Shown one piece after another: positions 10,301 through 18,220 of a stretch of 64,000 bases of DNA. A model generated the notes under the pieces. It was not told the DNA's origin, made no database searches, and saw only the letters and a list, made by a program, of their open reading frames with translations. The translations under genes were made by a program, and so were the position numbers. Every line of letters begins with the position of its first letter. Position 1 is the first letter of the stretch. The DNA comes from Desertimonas flava (GTDB lineage: Bacteria > Actinomycetota > Acidimicrobiia > Acidimicrobiales > Ilumatobacteraceae), in the NCBI RefSeq assembly GCF_003426815.1, contig NZ_QKYK01000001.1, positions 1 to 64,000 of the forward strand. The letters are read 5' to 3'.

Positions 10301-10447
10301 GTCGCCGTTCCCCTCCTCGAGATCGATCCGCGGCGCCGACCGCGGTCGGCGGCCGACGTCGCCGAGCGGTTCGGCGCCGTGACCACCCGCCATCGCGTCG
10401 ACGCCGGGTTCACCCTCCCGCCGCCGTCGTGGACCATCCGATCGTGA
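7370..10447 (+). CDS. Fusion of polytopic transglutaminase-like (TgpA-type) protein and Ser/Thr kinase domain
   Basis: GTG 7370 overlaps the DUF58 stop (GTGA), giving 1025 residues. Seven or so N-terminal helices (to about residue 245) lead to an extracytoplasmic region holding a transglutaminase-like core (about 430-535). A further helix lies near 587-607, then a cytoplasmic part with a protein kinase domain (about 762-1015). In the transglutaminase core the expected catalytic Cys is Leu480 and the His position (usually HAW) is Thr521, while the Asp of WIPVDP remains, so the core is probably non-catalytic. The kinase keeps VAVK (Lys792), the catalytic-loop Asp888 (HGDVRPEN in place of HRDxKxxN) and Asp906 (DLG), so it may be active. 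The arrangement looks like a receptor in which a dead enzyme fold senses ligand (inference). Confidence 0.9.
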   Translation: MTAVHRRERRRRRGASVDEPSTVRRPLHRAAGPVLLAACSGLALWRAFVPGDLVLGLSTGVLAGTLAGWLAARPFAGAVGGSARVVVALTALAAGLVVVTGDVRSLADVPTQFATFLSIGLPADGLEDLAVVPYVVTSTTVALAAWAALGARLLTAVLVAGAGLLAASLLAGPAGVPPAVAGAFCVVLAACLMGVSRVDYSELERLTGPSTASRRSIQWWRPAVVALPAAAVAAAALVIPTPETFDVRRFVASDLVVAADENPLAVAARLVADPPRDAGDPDVRVSVDGPSPGRMRLAVLDDYAPEGWHQLAEYALTGTHLAASAVGDSHRESSRETTRVEVTDLNGRSGLVALPTAGTPLEVVDATGLRYAPDAGLLLPVGDGPPGDVVYLAAPDETRPEGPGRPPSGLPRAIATCPSSELIRGIAQQLTADVDDPLRRLAAIEVWLKYQRLYVAEGSGGQTLASVERFLGQDFAVGNLEVFVTAYALLARCAGVPVRVVVGYPSPPGDGDTVFAAADVTAWVETPIAGVGWIPVDPVPTPIEQDRIREQIAARPDPDPDEVPPEATTTTVPLQAPRPPESSDWGRTALLVLVVTLGIVAAVATWSFAIRRRTIARRSRAADPALAALLAWTTLLERFHDNRQGIGAHLTASEAARSTAGRVPAPVTRMLGELATVVDRARFDGDRATDEDAALAWALTDASLARLPEGWLVWSAPMRNPRRALARLRLTKRVPRRHRRWNGEVPASAAVLETGDRPEIDGYEVVARTGVGSTAAVYRATEASSGRAVAVKVFHVDPAGRGFDQQRFLWEARVAETVSGQPNLPEVLRSGFTIDGRPYVVTKFYERGTLARRVRISGALTVPQVNAAARQLAQALHTLHQSGVLHGDVRPENVFIDDDDSLVLGDLGAGWLRAAGGPATMLTPAYAAPEVWLGHAPTVRSDIYSLGLTLMFAATGRPPFPGTTPSVDDVTAAFESDVAVPLLEIDPRRRPRSAADVAERFGAVTTRHRVDAGFTLPPPSWTIRS

Positions 10448-10448
10448 G

Positions 10449-10483
10449 GTCCCCGAGATAGTGCCTGGCACTATCTCGGGGAC
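10449..10483. terminator. Perfect 17-bp inverted repeat, bidirectional terminator
   Basis: Two 17-nt arms (10449-10465 and 10467-10483) are exact reverse complements around a single T. They sit between the stop codons of two converging genes. No long T-run follows, but the position and perfect symmetry fit a bidirectional terminator. Confidence 0.7.
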
Positions 10484-10486
10484 GCG

Positions 10487-11524
10487 TCATCCCGCGGCGG
10501 CGCGGTTGTGCTCGTCGAGGAGGCTGTTGCGGTAGCTGTGGGTGCCGTCGAAGCGGGCGAGGAGGTACGGGCCACTCACGAGCGGTTCGTGGCGGCTCGT
10601 CCCGTCGGGGTCGAGGCACGTCGGCAACGTCTCGATGCGCAGGTGGAACGGCGGCGTGACGAACAGCGGCACCGAGTAGCGGTCCTGGTTCGGTGGGTTC
10701 ACGACGCGGTGCGGGTTCGACACCCAGCGATCGTTGGTCCAGATCGACATCAGGTCGCCGAGGTTGACGACGAGGTGGCCGTCGGGAACGAGGACGTCGA
10801 CCCACTCGCCCGAGCGCTGCCGCACCTGCAGGCCGCCCACACCGTCATCGGCGAGCACGGTCAAGGTGCCGTAGTCGGTGTGGGCGCCGCAACCGAGCTG
10901 GCCCGGCTCCGGCGTCAGCCGATCCATCGGCGGGTAGTGGATCATCCGCAGGTGGTACATCGTCTCGCCGGGCTGCGACTCGAAGAACTCGGGGTCGAGG
11001 CCGAGGGCCATGGCGAGCCCGCGCTGCATGCGCAGCGCCGTCTCGACGACCGCTTCGCGGTACGCCGACCACGCCTCCCGGAACCCGGGCAGGTCGGGGA
11101 GCTGGTTGGGTCCGTGGAGCGGCGTGCCGGCGAGCACCTCAGGGTGGTCGGGACCGTGCTCGGTGCCCGTGTCGATCGTCTCTTTCATGTCGCCGGCGAG
11201 CACCTCGCCGACGGCGTCCTCGTCGCCCCCGAGGGCGCCCTCCAAGGTCTCGGTGGCGAAGCCCACGTACCCGCGATGGTAGGCGCTCTTGCCGATGGCG
11301 ATGCGCTCCTTCTCCTCGGCCGGAAGGGCGAAGAACGTCCGCATCTGATCGAACAGGGCGTTCTTGACCTCGTCGGTGAGGCCGTGCCCGGTCACCGTCA
11401 CGAACCCGACGTCGCGCAGGGCGGCGTCGATCTGCTCGGCGACGGCGAGGGCCTCGTCGGACGGCAACGGTCGGCCGGTGGCGAACGACGACAGATCGAT
11501 GGTGGGGATGGTGGTGGTCGGCAC
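10487..11524 (-). CDS. 2-oxoglutarate/Fe(II)-dependent oxygenase of the isopenicillin N synthase family
   Basis: This 345-residue protein has the IPNS-like N-terminal domain (IPTIDLSSF; GFVTVTGHG) and the double-stranded beta-helix iron site: HTDYGTLT gives the His and Asp ligands, and SNPHRVVNP the distal His followed by the RxS-type 2OG anchor (RYSVPLF). Such enzymes hydroxylate or cyclise small molecules, and the substrate cannot be told from sequence. The GTG at 11524 is chosen because AGGAG lies 6 nt before it; two other in-frame starts lie upstream or directly on the AGGAG. It follows the BMP-transporter operon by 20 bp on the same strand, so it may act on the imported compound, perhaps a nucleoside or base (inference). 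Confidence 0.88.
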   Translation of the reverse strand: MPTTTIPTIDLSSFATGRPLPSDEALAVAEQIDAALRDVGFVTVTGHGLTDEVKNALFDQMRTFFALPAEEKERIAIGKSAYHRGYVGFATETLEGALGGDEDAVGEVLAGDMKETIDTGTEHGPDHPEVLAGTPLHGPNQLPDLPGFREAWSAYREAVVETALRMQRGLAMALGLDPEFFESQPGETMYHLRMIHYPPMDRLTPEPGQLGCGAHTDYGTLTVLADDGVGGLQVRQRSGEWVDVLVPDGHLVVNLGDLMSIWTNDRWVSNPHRVVNPPNQDRYSVPLFVTPPFHLRIETLPTCLDPDGTSRHEPLVSGPYLLARFDGTHSYRNSLLDEHNRAAAG

Positions 11525-11544
11525 GGTCACTCTCCTGGTGTCCA

Positions 11545-12414
11545 TCATGCTCCGCGGACGAACGGTGTGCCCAAGGCGCTGGGCGTGCGGCTGTCCCTCG
11601 CCCGGACGACCATGGCGAGCAGCGTCACGACGTACGGCAGGGCGAGGAAGACCTCGTAGGGAATCGCCGTGCTCGTGCCCTGGAGGCGCAGCTGGACGGC
11701 GTCGCAGAGCCCGAACAGCGCGGCGCCGGCGAGACAGACGCTCGGTCGCCAGCGGGCGAAGACGACCAACGCGAGGGCGACCCAGCCGCGGCCCGCGGTG
11801 ACGTTCTGGATGAACAGGCCGAGCGGCCCGCACACCAGCACGGCGCCGCCGAGGCCGACGAGGGCGTTGCCCGTCACGACGGCGACGGCGCGGATGCGGT
11901 TGACCCCGTAACCGAGGGCGTCGACGGCGTGCGGGGCCTCGCCGGCCGATGTGAGGGCCAGGCCCCACGATGTGCGTTCGAGCACAAACCACGCCGCGGC
12001 GAAGACGGCGAGCACGACGAGGGCGAGCAGCCAGATCGAGATGCGCTGGATGCGCGGCGGGCTGGCGCCGATGTCGTAGGACTGCTGGAAGATGAACGTC
12101 GTCAGGGAGGTGGCCAGCAGCGTGAACGCCAGCCCGGTGACGATCTGATTGGACCGCAGCACCAAGATGCCGAAGGCCAGCACGACTCCGCACAGGAGGC
12201 CGGCGCCGACACCGGCGAGCAGGCCGAGCCAGGTGTACCCGGTGCCCTCGGCCACGAGGTAGGCGGCCAGCGCGCCGCTCAGCATCGTTCCCTCGACGCC
12301 GAGATTGAGCACCCCCGAGCGTTCCGCCGTGAGCGCCCCGAGCGCCGCCAGCGCAACCGGGAGGGCGAGACGAAGCCCGGCGGTCAGCGTGGCGAGGGCG
12401 AAGACCTTGTCCAT
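11545..12414 (-). CDS. BMP-type ABC transporter permease (second subunit)
   Basis: This is a 289-residue integral membrane protein with about eight or nine helices. It carries the typical start of this permease family, LTAERSGVLNLGVEG, shared by nucleoside/BMP-type permeases (NupQ/YufQ-like). ATG 12414 lies 5 bp after the stop of the other permease gene. It should pair with that subunit and the double ATPase encoded upstream to import the ligand delivered by the BMP protein. Confidence 0.9.
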   Translation of the reverse strand: MDKVFALATLTAGLRLALPVALAALGALTAERSGVLNLGVEGTMLSGALAAYLVAEGTGYTWLGLLAGVGAGLLCGVVLAFGILVLRSNQIVTGLAFTLLATSLTTFIFQQSYDIGASPPRIQRISIWLLALVVLAVFAAAWFVLERTSWGLALTSAGEAPHAVDALGYGVNRIRAVAVVTGNALVGLGGAVLVCGPLGLFIQNVTAGRGWVALALVVFARWRPSVCLAGAALFGLCDAVQLRLQGTSTAIPYEVFLALPYVVTLLAMVVRARDSRTPSALGTPFVRGA

Positions 12415-12419
12415 CCCGC

Positions 12420-13514
12420 TCAGCCCTTCGCCCACCGACCGACGGCACCGTCGCCGAGGACGACGAACAGCACGATGAGGGCCTGCACGATGCCGACGAG
12501 CGACGCCGGAAGGCCGAAGTCCCGCTCGGCGCCCTCGAAGCCGATCGTCAGCGCCGACAGGAGGAGAGCGGCGGCCGCCACGCCGAGCGGGCGCATGCGG
12601 CCGAGCACGGCGACCACGATCGCCGTGAAGCCGTAGCCGACGCTGCTGCTGGCGTTCAGCCGGCCGCTGACGCCCGCCACCTGCACGATCCCGGCGAGGC
12701 CGGCCATCGCGCCGCACACGAGCAGCACGGCGTACACCAGCCGCCGTCTCGGCATCTCCTGCGCGTCGAGGACGTCGGGATTGTGGCCGTGGATGTCGAC
12801 GAGGTAGCCCCACCGTGTCCTGGCCATGAGCACGGCGGCCACGACGACCGCGCCCGCCGCGATGAGCACACCGGCGTGGGTGTCCAGCCCGGGGACGTCG
12901 GCGAGGGTGGCGCCACCGACCTCGCGGCTCTGGGGCACGAACCCGTCGGGGTCGCGGATGCCGACGCGGATCGCCCAGGCCAGGATCGACGAGCCGACGT
13001 AGTTCAGCAGCAGGCTCGAGATCACGACGCTGGTGCCGAAGCGGTCGAGGAGCCAGCCGCTGAGCCCGCTCCACACCGCGCCGCAGGCTGCGCCGACCCC
13101 GGCCCCCACGACGACGAGCAACGGTCCCGGACCGCCCGAGATCGCCGGCGCGGTGACCACGGCGACCGCCGCCGTGGCGCCGACGAGGTACTGGCCCTCG
13201 GCCCCGATCGTGAACACCTTGGCGCGGTAGGCGATCGCCAGCCCGAGCCCGATCAGCACGAGCGGCGTGGCTTCGATCAGGGTGTCGCGCCAGCCGAATC
13301 GGCCCGTGGCGACGGTGTCCCAGACGCTGCGGTACACGTCGAGCGGTGGGGCATCCTCGATCATGATCAACAGAGCGCCGACGGCCAGGGCCAGCACGAC
13401 GGCCGCCGCCGGCACGACGAGCCGGGCGAGGCGGGCTGTCGACGACGTTCCTCCGCTGCCGAGCGTCCAGCGCAGACGCCGGCCGAGGGTGTCGTCGACG
13501 ACCGTGGTGCTCAC
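12420..13514 (-). CDS. BMP-type ABC transporter permease (first subunit)
   Basis: This 364-residue membrane protein has about nine helices and the family motif FTIGAEGQYLVGA, typical of NupP/YufP-like permeases of BMP (nucleoside-type) importers. The GTG start at 13514 overlaps the TGA of the ATPase gene by 4 bp (GTGA). It forms the membrane channel with the next gene product; the ATPase drives it. The exact substrate is not determined by sequence; nucleosides are the best-known cargo of this class. Confidence 0.9.
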   Translation of the reverse strand: MSTTVVDDTLGRRLRWTLGSGGTSSTARLARLVVPAAAVVLALAVGALLIMIEDAPPLDVYRSVWDTVATGRFGWRDTLIEATPLVLIGLGLAIAYRAKVFTIGAEGQYLVGATAAVAVVTAPAISGGPGPLLVVVGAGVGAACGAVWSGLSGWLLDRFGTSVVISSLLLNYVGSSILAWAIRVGIRDPDGFVPQSREVGGATLADVPGLDTHAGVLIAAGAVVVAAVLMARTRWGYLVDIHGHNPDVLDAQEMPRRRLVYAVLLVCGAMAGLAGIVQVAGVSGRLNASSSVGYGFTAIVVAVLGRMRPLGVAAAALLLSALTIGFEGAERDFGLPASLVGIVQALIVLFVVLGDGAVGRWAKG

Positions 13515-15088
13515 GCCGGCAGCCCGTCGATCGGCACCTCGTCGATCGGCTCCCGGCCGACCGCCTTGCCGACGTGTGCCCGGTCGACATGTGCCTGGTC
13601 GACGCGTACCCCGCCGGCCATCGCATGCCCGATGGCATGCCGGTCGTAGGGCGGAACGAACGTGTGTGGGGCGTACCCGGTGCACAGCACGACCAACCGA
13701 TCGGCGACCGCGGTGAGCTCGTCGAGCTCTGCGCCGATCCACACCACGGCCGCGCCGGCGTCGGCGGCGGTGACGACCCGTTCGGCCACCGTGCCCGCCG
13801 CCCCGGGATCGAGCCCTCGGGTCGGGTGGCCGGCGATGACGACGGCGGGGGGATGCTCGAGCTCCCGGGCGAGGACGAGCTTCTGCGCGTTGCCACCCGA
13901 CAACGAGCCGGCGCGTGCGGCCCGTTCGCCGCGCACGTCCCAGGCCTCGAGGCGTGGGCCGGCGGCGGAGATGCGCCGGGAGGCGCGGCGACGCCACCAG
14001 CGTGTCCGCCCGAGGTCGAGGTTGTCGGCCACCGAGAGCTCCCTCACGACCGCATGGCGATAGCGATCGGCCGCGATGTACGCCACCCCCTCGTCGATCC
14101 GGCGGCGCGGCGACCCGATCGGAATCGGCTCGCCGTCGATCTCCGCGGTTCCGCTCACCGGCGCGACGCGCCCGGCCAGGATGGCCTCGAGCTCCGTCTG
14201 ACCGTTGCCGTCCACGCCGGCGATTCCGACCACCTCCCCGGCGCGGACACTCAGATCGATGGGGTCGAGCCGTCCGGCCGCGACCGCCGACAGGCGGATC
14301 CGTTCCACGCCGATCCGGCGGACCCGGCCGGTGCCGGTGCTGTGCGGTATGAGCTCGTCGCCCACCATCGCCCGCACGAGGGACCGTCGATCGTGGGCGG
14401 CGACCGGCTCGCCGGCGACCACCACACGACCGCGACGAAGCACCGTCACACGGTCGGCGCCGGCCAGCACCTCCCGCAACCGGTGGCTGATCATCACGAC
14501 GGACCGGCCCTCGTCGGCGAGCGACCGGCACACCTCGAGGAGGCGGTCGGCCTCCTGATCCGTGAGCACGGCCGTGGGCTCGTCGAGGACCAGGACCCGA
14601 GGGTCGTGGTCGAGCGCTCGCACCACCTCCAAGCGCTGCTGTTCACCGACCGACAACGCCGCGGCCGGGATGTCGGGCCGGACGGGTAGCCCGTACTTCT
14701 CGGTGAGCGCCATCAGCCGCTCGACCGCCTTGGCCCTCGATGGCAGCCGCCAGTCCGTCGGCCGGGCGAGGACGAGGTTCTCGGCCGCGGTCAACCGTCC
14801 CACGAGCGTGAAGTGCTGCTGGACGAGCGCGACGCCGCGATCGATCATCGATCGCGGCGTCGCGTGCTCGACCACCGTGCCGTCGATGCGCACCTCACCG
14901 GTGTCGGCCGAGTCGAGACCGGCGAGGATCCGCATCAACGTGGTCTTGCCGGCGCCGTTCTCCCCGAGGAGCGCGTGGATCTCACCGCGGGCGATCTCGA
15001 TGTCGACGTCGGCGAGCGCGATGGTCGACCCGAACCGCCGGCCCACGCCGGACATCGCAACGGCCGCGATGGCCGCGTCGCCGGTCAC
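13511..15088 (-). CDS. BMP-type ABC transporter double ATPase
   Basis: The 525 residues carry two ABC domains. The first has Walker A GENGAGKTT, the signature LSVGEQQRLEV and Walker B LVLDEPTAVL. The second has a degenerate P-loop (GVDGNGQTE), the signature LSGGNAQK and a weak Walker B (VVIAGHPTRGLD, with Gly-His where Asp-Glu is usual). This asymmetry is normal for sugar/nucleoside-type double ATPases of the RbsA/NupO kind. Its GTG start overlaps the stop of the substrate-binding protein gene by 4 bp, so transporter subunits are made from one transcript. Confidence 0.92.
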   Translation of the reverse strand: MTGDAAIAAVAMSGVGRRFGSTIALADVDIEIARGEIHALLGENGAGKTTLMRILAGLDSADTGEVRIDGTVVEHATPRSMIDRGVALVQQHFTLVGRLTAAENLVLARPTDWRLPSRAKAVERLMALTEKYGLPVRPDIPAAALSVGEQQRLEVVRALDHDPRVLVLDEPTAVLTDQEADRLLEVCRSLADEGRSVVMISHRLREVLAGADRVTVLRRGRVVVAGEPVAAHDRRSLVRAMVGDELIPHSTGTGRVRRIGVERIRLSAVAAGRLDPIDLSVRAGEVVGIAGVDGNGQTELEAILAGRVAPVSGTAEIDGEPIPIGSPRRRIDEGVAYIAADRYRHAVVRELSVADNLDLGRTRWWRRRASRRISAAGPRLEAWDVRGERAARAGSLSGGNAQKLVLARELEHPPAVVIAGHPTRGLDPGAAGTVAERVVTAADAGAAVVWIGAELDELTAVADRLVVLCTGYAPHTFVPPYDRHAIGHAMAGGVRVDQAHVDRAHVGKAVGREPIDEVPIDGLPA

Positions 15089-16116
15089 CCCGCTTCGGGC
15101 ACGTACGGCACCTCGAAGTCACCGCTCTCGATCTGCGCCAGGGTGTCCTCGAACTGTGCCATCACGTCCTCGGGGATGTCGCCTTCGCGGTCCGGGTTGA
15201 TCGCCACCGTCATGCCACCATCGGCGAGCGAGACGTCGTAGTACTGCGCCTCGGTGGCGCCGGCGGCGACGTCGGCGACGATCAGGCCGAACGTCGCGTC
15301 GAGGTTCCACACCGTCGACGACAGGACCGACTCGCCGAGCGCCGACATGTCCCCGACGTATCCCGTCGACACGCCGCCGATCTCGTTGGCGACGTCGATC
15401 TGGCCGAAGGTCGGCGCCTGGCCGCACCCGATGAACATGTTGGCGCCGTCGTCGGCCTGGCTCTGGGCTGCCTCCTGGGCGAGCTGCACGTCGTACCAGT
15501 CACCCACCGCGACGAAGCTGCCCTCGATGTCGGGGTTCACCGCTTGCGCACCGGCCAGGTACGCCTGGTACATCGCTTGGCACACCGGGATGTCGAAGCC
15601 GCCGGCCCCGCCGACCTTGCCCTCGCCCATCACGCCGGCGGCGAGAATGCCCTGCAGGTACGACGCCTGATAGAAGGGTTGGGCGTAGTCGCCGACGTTG
15701 CCGTCGACGTCGCCGAAGCCTCCGGCGTAGACGAAGATCGTGTCGGGATAGTCGGCGGCGATCGCCTTGACGTCCTCGCCGAAGTCGAACGAGTGGGCGA
15801 TGATCGGGTTGAAGCCGTCCTCGGCCAGCGCCCGGATCGCCCGCTCTCCCTCGGCGCCGGGGACGACGTTCTCCTGGAGCGCCAGATCGGAGATGATCCC
15901 CTCGTCGAGCATCGTGTTGGCGGCGTCGTACGCCGCCTGGCCCCACGAGCCGTCCTGCCACTCGGCGGAGTAGACGATCGCCATGCTTGGCGCCGAGGCG
16001 TTACCGGCGTCCTCGGAAACCGGTTCGGTGGTGGCCGTTGCCGCACCGGCGGCGAACGTGCAGACGGCAGCGCCGGCGATGCCGGCGGTGAGGACGTGGG
16101 AGCGGGTTCGGGCCAT
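15085..16116 (-). CDS. BMP family substrate-binding protein
   Basis: This 343-residue secreted protein starts at ATG 16116, 7 nt after AGGAGA. A signal peptide of about 27 residues is followed by a periplasmic-binding fold with BMP/PnrA features (MAIVYSAEWQDGSWGQAAYDA; GVMGEGKVGGAGG). A clear lipobox is not seen (the only Cys is preceded by AAV), so how it is retained at the membrane is uncertain. It is the first gene of the importer operon 16116 to 11545 and supplies ligand to the two permeases. A perfect dyad upstream (16181-16197) may regulate the operon. Confidence 0.9.
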   Translation of the reverse strand: MARTRSHVLTAGIAGAAVCTFAAGAATATTEPVSEDAGNASAPSMAIVYSAEWQDGSWGQAAYDAANTMLDEGIISDLALQENVVPGAEGERAIRALAEDGFNPIIAHSFDFGEDVKAIAADYPDTIFVYAGGFGDVDGNVGDYAQPFYQASYLQGILAAGVMGEGKVGGAGGFDIPVCQAMYQAYLAGAQAVNPDIEGSFVAVGDWYDVQLAQEAAQSQADDGANMFIGCGQAPTFGQIDVANEIGGVSTGYVGDMSALGESVLSSTVWNLDATFGLIVADVAAGATEAQYYDVSLADGGMTVAINPDREGDIPEDVMAQFEDTLAQIESGDFEVPYVPEAG

Positions 16117-16180
16117 TCGTGTCTCTCCTGGTGTGCAGGCGAGGCGATGCGTCCCGCCGGCGTCAGTATGTGCTCGCATC

Positions 16181-16197
16181 GTGACACGAAATGTCAC
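16181..16197. promoter_or_regulatory. Dyad GTGACA-N5-TGTCAC upstream of the BMP transporter operon
   Basis: This is a perfect 6-bp inverted repeat with a 5-nt centre, 65 bp upstream of the start at 16116. A -10-like CATACT (minus strand, around 16164-16169) lies downstream of it, so the dyad would cover the -35 region, a typical repressor position. The regulator is unknown. Confidence 0.35.
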
Positions 16198-16265
16198 CGG
16201 AGTGTGACGAGCATGTTTCGGCGCATCGGTGCCGGTGCTCTCGGTCGCCCTTGGTGACGCCTCGT

Positions 16266-17327
16266 TCACCCGTCGGTGACGGCGAGGAAGCCCTCACGCT
16301 CGGCCCGGACGAGATCGAGCTCGGCGCGCGTCCGGCGGAGGAGGAACCCGAGCACGATGCCGGGCATCAGCGGGATCCAGAAGGCGAACACTCGGTGGGC
16401 AACGACCGCGACGAGGGCATGTTCGATCGGCACGCCGACCATCTGGAGCGCGAACGTCAGCGTGGCGTCCATGCCTCCGGTCGCGATGAACGGGATCGGG
16501 ATGGCGGCGGCCAGGTAGCCGATGACATACACCAACGCCAGGGCGGCGATGCTCGGCCCGCGCCCGAAGGCATGGACCGCGCCCCAGAGGCTGGCGACGT
16601 CGCCGAGCCAGTAGAGCGCCGCCCAGCCGAGCGCGGGGCGCCCCTCGCGGCTCTCGGCGGCCCGCCGCGCCCACCAGGCTGCCGCCACGCCCGTCGAGAG
16701 GGCTCGGCGGATCCGGCCGCCTTCGGGTGTGGCCCACGCCTGGACGCGTCGGGCATCGGTGAACCACCAGGCCGCCACCCAGAGGATCGGCAGGATCGCC
16801 AACCACGGCACGGTGGCGCCGAGCGGGGCCGCGCCGCTCACGATCGCGTACAGCGCGGCGGCCCAGGCGAGGATCGAGAACGCCAGGTACACGACCGTGT
16901 TCAGACCGAGCAGGCGCACCACGGTCTCGCGGCGGCTGATGCCGAGCCGCCGGAACGCCCAGTAGTTGACGGCCAACCCGGCTGCCCCGCCGGCCGCCAC
17001 GATCTGCGAGAGGGCGAAGCTGGTGAGCACGACCCGCAGCGCCAGGCGCGGCGGGACGACGGGCCCGTTCTCGAAGGCGAGCGACCGCCGCACGACCCCC
17101 GAGTAGCCGCCGAAGACGACGATCTGACCGACGGCGCAGATCGACAGCCAGCGCCAGTCACCCTCGCGCAGGGTGTCCTGCAGGTCGGAGAAACCCGTCG
17201 CCCGGCCGATGAAGAACACCATCACCGCCAGCACGACGAGCGCCAGCACGATGCCGGCGAGGAGCCGCAACGCCGAGACCTTCGGGTCGCTCGTCTCGTT
17301 CGGCTCGCGCTCGTCGGCCGCCGTCAT
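16266..17327 (-). CDS. Lysylphosphatidylglycerol synthase-type flippase / UPF0104 membrane protein
   Basis: This 353-residue polytopic protein has about eight helices and resembles the transmembrane (flippase-like) domain of MprF/AglD-type proteins: VVFGGYSGVVRRSLA, LSQIVAAGGAAGLAVNYWAFRRLG and a late ATGGMDAT loop. The cytosolic synthase domain of full MprF is absent. Such proteins are thought to move lipids or lipid-linked molecules across the membrane. Its ATG overlaps the stop of the PAP2 gene (ATGA), suggesting both act in lipid metabolism. Confidence 0.85.
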   Translation of the reverse strand: MTAADEREPNETSDPKVSALRLLAGIVLALVVLAVMVFFIGRATGFSDLQDTLREGDWRWLSICAVGQIVVFGGYSGVVRRSLAFENGPVVPPRLALRVVLTSFALSQIVAAGGAAGLAVNYWAFRRLGISRRETVVRLLGLNTVVYLAFSILAWAAALYAIVSGAAPLGATVPWLAILPILWVAAWWFTDARRVQAWATPEGGRIRRALSTGVAAAWWARRAAESREGRPALGWAALYWLGDVASLWGAVHAFGRGPSIAALALVYVIGYLAAAIPIPFIATGGMDATLTFALQMVGVPIEHALVAVVAHRVFAFWIPLMPGIVLGFLLRRTRAELDLVRAEREGFLAVTDG

Positions 17328-18067
17328 CGGGTGATCCTTCGCGCTACCGATCCGAGCACGGCACCGGCGGCCACGTCGGCGATGTAGTGGTTGCCGGTTG
17401 CGATCACGATCGCTGCGACGGCCCCGGGATACGACGTCCACGCCAGCCGGCGCAACGGTGAGGCAGCCCGACCGGCGAGCCCGAGGCCGGTGACCATCGA
17501 GAACGCCACGTGGTAGCTCGGCATCGCGGCGATCGGGTTGAACCAGCGCACCAGGCCCGGCCGCTCGATGTCGATGCCGTGTTCGAGCAGGGTGTCGATG
17601 AAGCCATCGACCTTGCGGGGCGGTGCGGCCGGGAACGCGGCGAACACGGGGATGGCGGCTGCCCAGGCGACGACCACGGCCCGCCGCTCGCGGGCGTAGG
17701 CCGCGTCACCCCGCCGGAACAACAGGAAGAGCCACCCGATGCTGAGTGTGACGTTGGCTGCCGCGTAGCCGACGTTGAGCACGTGGGCGAAGCGCGGCCA
17801 TCGCCCGGCGGCCGCCTGGACGCGCTGCTCCACGAACACCCCGGCCCGCTTCTCGGCGTCGATCAGCCGAGCGCTGTTGCGCTGGGCCCGGGCCCGGCCG
17901 GCGTCGTTCCACACCCGGCGCCGGGCGGCGAGATACGCCGCGTAGCCGCCGATGCCGATGGCGAACTCGCGACGCGCCGTCATCGCGTCCCGGAGCGCGG
18001 GGTCTCGCCGGGTGTGCCGGCGACCGGGCGGAGCGGGTGAACTGCGGTCGATTCGTCGGTGACGCAC
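17324..18067 (-). CDS. PAP2-superfamily lipid phosphatase or phosphotransferase
   Basis: This 247-residue membrane protein has the two distal PAP2 motifs: MPSYHVAF (acid/base His) and GNHYIADVAAG (nucleophile His with its Asp). The wording is closest to the inositolphosphotransferase (Aur1/Ipt1-like) PAP2 subgroup common in actinobacteria. The start at GTG 18067 is uncertain: a GGGAGG sits directly against it, and ATG at 17983 is an alternative that removes only an Arg-rich extension. It is co-transcribed with the flippase-like gene through a 4-bp overlap. Confidence 0.82.
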   Translation of the reverse strand: MRHRRIDRSSPAPPGRRHTRRDPALRDAMTARREFAIGIGGYAAYLAARRRVWNDAGRARAQRNSARLIDAEKRAGVFVEQRVQAAAGRWPRFAHVLNVGYAAANVTLSIGWLFLLFRRGDAAYARERRAVVVAWAAAIPVFAAFPAAPPRKVDGFIDTLLEHGIDIERPGLVRWFNPIAAMPSYHVAFSMVTGLGLAGRAASPLRRLAWTSYPGAVAAIVIATGNHYIADVAAGAVLGSVARRITR

Positions 18068-18161
18068 CTCCCATGCATCATCGATCGAGCCTATGTTCCC
18101 CAGCGCCGCCGGAATGCACGAGCCCGATTTCGGGACTTCGCGGCGGAATGACCGCCGGTCC

Positions 18162-18167
18162 TAGACT
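18162..18167 (+). promoter_or_regulatory. -10-like TAGACT upstream of the TetR gene
   Basis: TAGACT lies 53 bp before the ATG at 18221. The gene also has a strong Shine-Dalgarno sequence (GGAGGA), so a leadered transcript is expected. No clear -35 element is visible. Confidence 0.35.
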
Positions 18168-18220
18168 CCACCGCCGAGTCCATCTACCCGGGCAGGGCGC
18201 GCTCGGAGGAGGAAACCCCC

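Noticed and set aside
8624-10471. A 615-codon open frame antisense to the transglutaminase-kinase gene
   Set aside because: Typical antisense composition; the plus-strand gene is well supported.
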